DNA of 64,000 nt from Comamonas testosteroni (GTDB taxonomy: Bacteria; Pseudomonadota; Gammaproteobacteria; Burkholderiales; Burkholderiaceae_C), in the NCBI RefSeq assembly GCF_030505195.1, contig NZ_CP129673.1, positions 62,001-126,000 of the forward strand. Direction: 5' to 3'. Shown in pieces: positions 58,909 through 64,000 of the stretch (position 1 is the first letter of the stretch; every line of letters starts with the position of its first letter). Made by a program: the position numbers and the translations under genes. The notes below the pieces were generated by a model. The model was not told the DNA's origin. It made no database searches and was given only the letters and a program-made list of their open reading frames with translations.

Positions 58909-59321
58909 TCTTCTATTCCGTTGTGGTTGCCAGCCAGTGGTGGCAGTTGGGGCGAGCGCAAGCGCGTCTTCCCGGCCAGCGGAATAGAGAACGAACCCCG
59001 AGTGATCCGGGGCCAGCAAGACGCAGTGAATCGGACGTGCAGCCTCGTGCGAGCGTGGTGAGTGGTTGAAGCTGGCTCGCAGCGAGAAAGAGGCTTACAC
59101 GGGTAGGAACTCCGATAGTTGGCTTGCTGATTTTTTGGAAGGGGTATTTTACCTTCTTTGCGGCGGCGCAGCAATAATAATGTCAGTCTGAGCTATACCC
59201 TAACTTGGCGTCAGACCATCCGGCGCTAAATCGTCAGAATAGAGTTGCCTTCCGAATTGATTGACATGCGCCGTCAAGGGTCATAGATTTCTTCCTGACA
59301 CATTTCCCTCAGGAGGATACC
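58909..59321. other. Intergenic region with the putative res site
   Basis: 413 bp between sulP and tnpR with no gene. The right half (about 59190-59310) should hold the resolution site, since in this subgroup res lies directly upstream of tnpR; A+T-rich dyads are present but I cannot fix the three subsites. Confidence 0.5.
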
Positions 59322-59882
59322 TTGCACGGTCAGCGCATCGGTTACGTCCGCGTCAGCAGCTTCGACCAGAACCCAGAACGGCAGCTCGAACAGATCCAGG
59401 TGGATAAAGTGTTCACCGACAAGGCGTCGGGCAAGGACACACGGCGGCCCGAACTGGAACGGCTGCTCGCCTTCGTGCGCGAAGGCGACACGGTCGTGGT
59501 GCACAGCATGGATCGTCTGGCGCGCAACCTCGACGACCTGCGCCGCCTGGTGCAGGGCCTCACCCAGCGCGGCGTACGCATCGAGTTCCTTAAGGAGCAT
59601 TTGACCTTCACCGGCGAGGACTCGCCGATGGCGAACCTGATGCTGTCGGTAATGGGCGCGTTCGCCGAGTTCGAACGCGCCTTGATCCGCGAGCGGCAGC
59701 GCGAGGGCATCGCGCTCGCCAAGCAGCGCGGGGCCTACCGTGGCAGGAAGAAATCCCTGTCGTCTGAGCGTATTGCCGAACTGCGCCAACGTGTCGAGGC
59801 TGGCGAGCAAAAGACCAAGCTGGCTCGTGAATTCGGAATCAGTCGCGAAACCCTGTATCAATACTTGAGAACGGATCAGTAA
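59322..59882 (+). CDS. tnpR: TnpR serine resolvase
   Basis: A 186-residue serine recombinase of the Tn21 group: [18 protein letters not shown] with the catalytic serine, [35 protein letters not shown] (adjoining parts), and a C-terminal helix-turn-helix ([17 protein letters not shown]). It resolves cointegrates at res. TTG start at 59322 with AGGAGG 5 nt upstream. Confidence 0.95.
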   Translation: MHGQRIGYVRVSSFDQNPERQLEQIQVDKVFTDKASGKDTRRPELERLLAFVREGDTVVVHSMDRLARNLDDLRRLVQGLTQRGVRIEFLKEHLTFTGEDSPMANLMLSVMGAFAEFERALIRERQREGIALAKQRGAYRGRKKSLSSERIAELRQRVEAGEQKTKLAREFGISRETLYQYLRTDQ

Positions 59883-59884
59883 AT

Positions 59885-60145
59885 ATGCCACGTCGTTCAA
59901 TCCTGTCCGCCGCCGAGCGCGAAAGCCTGCTGGCGTTGCCGGACACCAAGGATGAGTTGATCCGTCACTACACGTTCAGCGAAACCGACCTCTCCATCAT
60001 CCGGCAGCGGCGCGGGCCTGCGAACCGCTTGGGCTTTGCAGTTCAGCTCTGCTACCTGCGCTTTCCCGGCATCCTCCTTGGCGTCGATGAGCCGCCGTTT
60101 CCGCCCTTGCTGAAACTGGTCGCCGACCAGCTCAAGGTCAGTGTC
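59885..60145 (+). pseudogene. tnpA: tnpA N-terminal fragment of the Tn21-type transposon
   Basis: Encodes the first 87 residues of a Tn3-family transposase ([19 protein letters not shown] start), ending exactly where IS1071 begins at 60146. It starts 2 nt after tnpR, the normal arrangement. Confidence 0.92.
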
Positions 60146-60255
60146 GGGGTCTCCTCGTTTTCAGTGCAATAAGTGACGGTACGCAAAGCTAGCACTGGCG
60201 CGGGGGTGGTCTGGGTAGACCGTTGATTTCATTGACTTTCCTGTTCGCTTTGTAA
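60146..60255 (+). repeat. IS1071 left inverted repeat (about 110 bp)
   Basis: Matches the reverse complement of the right end over about 110 bp with few mismatches; the first 38 bp are perfect. Confidence 0.88.
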
Positions 60256-60290
60256 ACGGGTATGGTGGCCTCCCACTTTTGAGGTTCACG

Positions 60291-63206
60291 ATGCAGGGTT
60301 GGCACACAACGTTTTTGGGGATGCGTGGGCTCCCCCGCGATATCAGCGACTTCGAGATGAAGGCATTTTTCACCTTCGATGGTGCCGAGCGCGACGCAAT
60401 CAATGCACGCCGAGGTGATTCCCACAAGCTTGGTCTGGCGCTCCATATTGGTTTCCTGCGCATGAGTGGGCGTTTGCTCGGTGCCTTTCGGGTAATTCCA
60501 GTAGCCTTGTGGCGCCACCTTGGCAACGAGCTTGGCATTGCAGCACCAGAAGTCGCCTCGCTGAGAGCCATGTATGAACGCGGGCGCACGCTATTCGATC
60601 ACCAACAAGTAGCCTGCACGGTCCTTGGATTCCAGTGGATGAGCGAGCACCAGCGCCGCTCACTGGTACGTGAACTGCGCGACGAAGTGGCGCGCTGCGC
60701 CGACCGCGATCAGCTACTCGTGCGGGCGCGTCAATGGCTGTACAAGAACAAGCTGGTGATCGTGCACGAGCGGGCAATTCGGACACTGATTGCGGCGGCA
60801 CTTGCCCAGCTTGAAGTTGAAACAGGCACCGCCATCGCCGCCAGCGTTGATCCAGCAACACTTGATCGCTGGCGAGCCTCAGTTTCAGAGCTGCGCCCAG
60901 ATGGACAAACCCAGCAGAGTTGGCTATGGGCTGCACCGGCGAAACACTCAACCCGCCAAATCAGCGAGGTACTGGAGCGCATCGACCTGCTTTACACGCT
61001 GGACGTTCATAAGCACCTGGCAGACATCCCCGATCTCATCTTGCGCCGCTACGCGCGCCGACTTGTCTCCAGGCCGCCCTCAGCCGGAGCCAAGATCAAA
61101 GAGCCAGCGCGCACCGTGGAGGTCGCATGCTTTCTTCGGTATTGCCTGTTCACCACCACAGACCAGTTGATCCTTATGGTGCAGCGCCGGATCGCCGATC
61201 TGTGGCGTCAGGCTGCCGCCGATGTCCCCGCTACCGTCAATTGGGCCGCAATGTACAAAACGCTGCTCGGCGAACTTGTTGCCTTGAGCGCGCAAGGTGC
61301 GGTGCCAGATGCTGAGTTGCGTGCCCGTCTTGAAGCCTTGATCACCGAAACCCAGAAACGCAAACCACCGAGCAGGGCCTCCCTGGTCCGCGAGGGATTG
61401 ATTGATGGAATTCGCCCCGTGCGGTCGTTGCTCGTCGCCATTGCAAAGCTGCCCTGGCAGGCCACCGGCGAGCATCCTGCCATCGAGTACCTTGCCAAGC
61501 TGCAAGCTTTATATCTCAAAGGATCCAGAAAGCTGCCAGTTGAAGTGGTGGCACCAAGTCTGGGAATGATCTGGCAGGTTTCGATCTCCAGCCCAGACCG
61601 GGAACGGGCGTTTCAGGCGTTGGAGGTGGCCACCCTGTTTGCCCTGCGCCGCGCGGTGCGCAATGGCTCGGTCTGGATTGAGCACAGCCTGAGCTTTCGG
61701 GGTCGTGCGCGCTTGTTCTTCACGGACGAGCGTTGGCAGGCAGAGTCCAAGAAACACTATGCCCGTCTATCGTTACCCAGCAAGGCTGCCACTTTCTTGA
61801 AGCCTTTGCTGGCCAGAGTAACTGCCGGTGTCGATGCGGTGGCCGCTGCAGCCCGCAGTGGCGTACTGCGCGTGGATGATGAACTCCATTTGTCGCCATT
61901 GCCCGCAGAGGACGAAGACCCAGAAGTGACCAAGCTGCGCGCGGCTTTGGATCACCGCATCGGTGAGGTTCAATTGCCGGAAGTGATTCTGGCCGTTGAC
62001 GCCCAGGTGCGCTTTAGCTGGATCATGCTCGGACGTGAGCCGCGCTCTACCGACGAGCTGCTGATGGTCTATGCCGGCATCATGGCCCACGGCACCAGTC
62101 TGACTGCGGTCGAATGCGCGCGCATGATTCCGCAATTGTCTGCCACCAGCATTCGCCAGGCCATGCGCTGGGCGCGGGACGAACGGCGTCTGAGCCAGGC
62201 CTGCCAGGCTGTGCTGGAATTCATGCAGCGACACCCGATTGCCGCCACCTGGGGGCGGTCCGATTTGGCATCTTCTGACATGATGACCATGGAGACCACC
62301 AAACGGGTGTGGCAAGCCCGGCTTGATCCTCGGCGCAACACACCTTCCATTGGAATCTACTCCCATGTAAAAGACCGGTGGGGCATCTTCCATGCGCAGC
62401 CCTTTGTGCTCAATGAGCGCCAGGCGGGCGTGGCCATTGAAGGTGTCATCCGCCAAGAAAAGCTGGAGACCAGCCAGCTTGCTGTGGATACCCATGGCTA
62501 CACCGACTTTGCCATGTCACATGCCCGTTTGCTTGGTTTTGATCTTTGCCCGCGGTTGAAGGAACTCAAACAGCGCCACCTCTTTGTGCCACGCGGCACC
62601 AAAGTGCCCGCAGAAATCGCTGCGGTGTGCGAAGCCAATGTCGACGTCGCTTTGATCGAAAAGCATTGGGATAGTCTGGTGCACCTGGCAGCCTCGGTCA
62701 TGAGCGGACATGCCAGTGCGGTGGCAGCTCTTGCGCGGTTCGGTTCTGCCGCCCAGGGCGATCCAATCTATGAGGCTGGCGTGCAATTGGGGCGGTTGCT
62801 GCGTACGGCGTTTTTGGCTGACTACTTTGTCAAGGACGCTTTCAGGAACGAGTTGCGCCGGGTGCTCAATCGGGGCGAGGCTGTTAACGCCCTCAAGCGC
62901 GCCATTTATACCGGCCGGATCAGCCCGGCGCAGGCCAAACGTGTCGATGAAATGCAGGCTGTGGCCGATGCGTTGAGCCTGATGGCCAACATCGTGATGG
63001 CGTGGAATACCTCACAGATGCAGGCGGTCCTGGATCGCTGGTCGAACCGCCGCCAGGTCATTCCACCGGAACTGATCGGGAAGATTGCGCCCACCAGGCT
63101 GGAGAGCATCAACTTGCGGGGTGTGTTTCGCTTCCCGGTTGACCGCTATGCTGACCAAATCCTGCCTTCGCGGCCAAATGCATCGATAACTGGCACCAAT
63201 GGATGA
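60291..63206 (+). CDS. tnpA: IS1071 transposase, Tn3 family
   Basis: A 971-residue Tn3-family transposase. N-terminal DUF4158-like domain (AFFTFDGAERDAINARRGDSHK, adjoining parts) and a C-terminal DDE domain with THGYTDFAMSHARLLGFDLCPRLK (adjoining parts). The frame is uninterrupted and the length matches IS1071 TnpA, so the element is probably active. ATG 60291 is used; a TTG 12 nt upstream is possible. Confidence 0.95.
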   Translation: MQGWHTTFLGMRGLPRDISDFEMKAFFTFDGAERDAINARRGDSHKLGLALHIGFLRMSGRLLGAFRVIPVALWRHLGNELGIAAPEVASLRAMYERGRTLFDHQQVACTVLGFQWMSEHQRRSLVRELRDEVARCADRDQLLVRARQWLYKNKLVIVHERAIRTLIAAALAQLEVETGTAIAASVDPATLDRWRASVSELRPDGQTQQSWLWAAPAKHSTRQISEVLERIDLLYTLDVHKHLADIPDLILRRYARRLVSRPPSAGAKIKEPARTVEVACFLRYCLFTTTDQLILMVQRRIADLWRQAAADVPATVNWAAMYKTLLGELVALSAQGAVPDAELRARLEALITETQKRKPPSRASLVREGLIDGIRPVRSLLVAIAKLPWQATGEHPAIEYLAKLQALYLKGSRKLPVEVVAPSLGMIWQVSISSPDRERAFQALEVATLFALRRAVRNGSVWIEHSLSFRGRARLFFTDERWQAESKKHYARLSLPSKAATFLKPLLARVTAGVDAVAAAARSGVLRVDDELHLSPLPAEDEDPEVTKLRAALDHRIGEVQLPEVILAVDAQVRFSWIMLGREPRSTDELLMVYAGIMAHGTSLTAVECARMIPQLSATSIRQAMRWARDERRLSQACQAVLEFMQRHPIAATWGRSDLASSDMMTMETTKRVWQARLDPRRNTPSIGIYSHVKDRWGIFHAQPFVLNERQAGVAIEGVIRQEKLETSQLAVDTHGYTDFAMSHARLLGFDLCPRLKELKQRHLFVPRGTKVPAEIAAVCEANVDVALIEKHWDSLVHLAASVMSGHASAVAALARFGSAAQGDPIYEAGVQLGRLLRTAFLADYFVKDAFRNELRRVLNRGEAVNALKRAIYTGRISPAQAKRVDEMQAVADALSLMANIVMAWNTSQMQAVLDRWSNRRQVIPPELIGKIAPTRLESINLRGVFRFPVDRYADQILPSRPNASITGTNG

Positions 63207-63239
63207 AACCGACCACGGTTTGACGCCACGAATCGCAGA

Positions 63240-63349
63240 TTTGAAAGTGAACAGGAAAGTCAATGAAATCAACGATCTACCAACACCACCTCCGCGCCAG
63301 TGCTAGCTTTTCGTACCGTCACTTATTGCACTGAAAACGAGGAGACCCC
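63240..63349 (-). repeat. IS1071 right inverted repeat (about 110 bp)
   Basis: Ends GGAGACCCC at 63349. Pairs with 60146-60255; a mismatch is seen at the CGCAAAG/CGAAAAG position. Confidence 0.88.
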
Positions 63350-63589
63350 TACCGGGCTAGCGGCCTCAATCTGGTAACGGCTGCCGTCGTGTTGTGGAAC
63401 ACGGTCTATCTGGAACGGGCTGCGCACGCGCTGCGTGGCAACGGCCATGCCGTTGATGACGCGCTGTTGCAGTACCTGTCGCCGCTCGGTTGGGAGCACA
63501 TCAACCTCACCGGCGATTACCTCTGGCGCAGCAGCGCCAAGATCGGCGCGGGCAAGTTCAGGCCGCTACGACCGCTGCAACCGGCTTAG
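63350..63589 (+). pseudogene. tnpA: tnpA C-terminal fragment of the Tn21-type transposon
   Basis: Right after IS1071 an open frame encodes [20 protein letters not shown] and onward to LRPLQPA and a stop, the C-terminal 79 residues of a Tn21-type TnpA. With the 87-residue N-terminal piece, roughly 800 codons of the usual ~990 are missing. Confidence 0.9.
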
Positions 63590-63622
63590 CGTGCTTTATT
63601 TTCCGTTTTCTGAGGCGACCCC
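63585..63622 (-). repeat. Right 38-bp inverted repeat of the Tn21-subgroup transposon
   Basis: Reads CTTAGCGTGC ... GCGACCCC, the complement of the left repeat; it overlaps the tnpA stop codon as usual. Flanking 5 bp is TTGGT. Confidence 0.92.
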
Positions 63623-63649
63623 TTGGTGAAAACTTTGCCAAGTTGGTGA

Positions 63650-63677
63650 AAAAAAGGGGGCTCATGCCCCCTTTTTC
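63650..63677. terminator. Bidirectional intrinsic terminator
   Basis: AAAAAGGGGGC-tcat-GCCCCCTTTTT just outside the transposon; it ends the partial minus-strand gene that follows. Confidence 0.9.
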
Positions 63678-63691
63678 CTTGATTTCCTTGG

Positions 63692-64000
63692 TCACTTGAC
63701 GGGATGAAGCACTGCCGGTAGTGGCTCATTCTCTTTGACGTTCACAGCCACAGGCGGAAGCCAACGCAAATCAAAGGTTCGATCCCCATCCCTGGGGCCA
63801 AGCCAGTACCCGTGCCAATGAGCACGCCTTATGTGAGGCCGCACCGTCCCCTGGCTACTTTGGCTATCCCCAGATGGGCAAGATTCAGTTTTTAGTGCGG
63901 ATTCCGGTTGCATTGACCGCCTGTGCCGGTCGCGGCTGACCAGCCTGCTGGTCGTGACCGGCTTGGGATCGGCCAGAAGCTGGCGTCCGGTCGGTAGCAG
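63692..64000 (-). CDS. C-terminal part of an unidentified plasmid protein (partial)
   Basis: The minus-strand frame is open from the right window edge to the stop at 63692, giving the last 102 residues. VRPHIRRAHWHGYWLGPRDGD and FDLRWLPPVAVN recall the C-terminus of a family of uncharacterised beta-proteobacterial plasmid proteins. An internal ATG at 63913 exists but the frame continues past it, so the gene starts outside the window. Confidence 0.65.
   Translation of the reverse strand: MLPTGRQLLADPKPVTTSRLVSRDRHRRSMQPESALKTESCPSGDSQSSQGTVRPHIRRAHWHGYWLGPRDGDRTFDLRWLPPVAVNVKENEPLPAVLHPVK

Larger units (their letters stand above)
60146..63349 (+). mobile_element. IS1071, intact
   Basis: 3204 bp with terminal inverted repeats of about 110 bp: the two ends share GGGGTCTCCTCGTTTTCAG and following bases nearly perfectly. 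It carries one tnpA and no resolvase. The length and ITR length agree with what is known of IS1071, a Tn3-related element of beta-proteobacteria often next to catabolic genes. No 5-bp target duplication (GTGTC versus TACCG). Confidence 0.93.
56124..63622. mobile_element. Tn3-family (Tn21 subgroup) transposon with dksA-usp-sulP cargo, tnpA disrupted by IS1071
   Basis: Two Tn21-type 38-bp inverted repeats enclose a DksA/TraR-like gene, a universal stress protein gene, a SulP gene (all minus), res, tnpR (plus), and the two ends of a tnpA whose middle is gone and replaced by IS1071. Flanking pentamers differ (GCCCT and TTGGT), so there is no target duplication: the present ends do not come from one simple insertion, or one flank was rearranged. 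Confidence 0.85.

Noticed and set aside
60141..63354. Target duplication of IS1071
   Set aside because: GTGTC and TACCG differ, consistent with a deletion of the outer tnpA after insertion.
56119..63627. 5-bp target duplication of the outer transposon
   Set aside because: Flanking pentamers are GCCCT and TTGGT; they do not match in either orientation.
1..64000. CRISPR array
   Set aside because: The repeated elements (31-bp repeat, leaders, GGGTTGCATTT strings) are dispersed and not regularly spaced with spacers; no cas genes.

Overview
The window reads as part of a large self-transmissible plasmid (or integrative element) of a betaproteobacterium, most likely Burkholderiales/Comamonadaceae. 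The reasons are the F-type transfer genes, the beta-proteobacterial H-NS-like proteins, an intact 3204-bp IS1071, and a gene set resembling the SXT/R391 and IncA/C (MOBH) backbone: trhF-traW-traU-traN, ssb-bet-exo, CobS/CobT-like genes, a DUF3150 gene, traF-traH-traG, an slt-flhD-like-flhC-like activator operon and a mobI-like gene. No relaxase, coupling protein or replication initiator is visible, so plasmid versus ICE is inference.

Layout. 0-6.2 kb: distal end of a mating-pair-formation operon with an EAL-domain (c-di-GMP phosphodiesterase-like) gene between traW and traU. 6.3-8.0 kb: two minus-strand genes. 8.1-25 kb: a dense plus-strand block of DNA-metabolism genes (AAA+ ATPase, SSB, Bet annealase, YqaJ-type exonuclease, DUF3150, VWA protein, two methyltransferase-like proteins, Toprim primase-like protein, H-NS) plus several unknown small genes. 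25-30 kb: second H-NS-like gene, tyrosine recombinase, KfrA and a UvrD-like helicase. 30-36 kb: traF-traH-traG. 36.8-41.8 kb: control and stability region with lytic transglycosylase, fused FlhD-like plus FlhC-like activators, a ParM/ParR partition operon carrying a secreted nuclease, and an intergenic region that looks like parC plus a candidate oriT in front of mobI. 41.8-56.1 kb: accessory region of mostly single-gene units, several resembling toxins or defence effectors (RES, HEPN, PD-(D/E)XK-like, DUF2971, DUF262, ADP-ribosyltransferase-like). 56.1-63.6 kb: a Tn21-subgroup transposon carrying dksA/traR-like, usp and sulP genes, its tnpA largely replaced by IS1071.

The most striking signal is not a protein. 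In the 8.2-23.2 kb block nearly every gene is preceded by a similar ~60-nt leader made of two hairpins: hairpin A has the layout CCC-nn-stem-loop-stem-nn-GGG, and in many copies a gene-specific hairpin B abuts, or contains, the start codon and holds the Shine-Dalgarno sequence. I count 15 copies of hairpin A with compensatory sequence differences, which looks like a dispersed family of translational-control RNA elements. A separate 31-bp repeat (four copies) sits at the head of transcription units in the same block, usually just after a terminator, and may be the binding site of the plasmid's own FlhDC-like activator.
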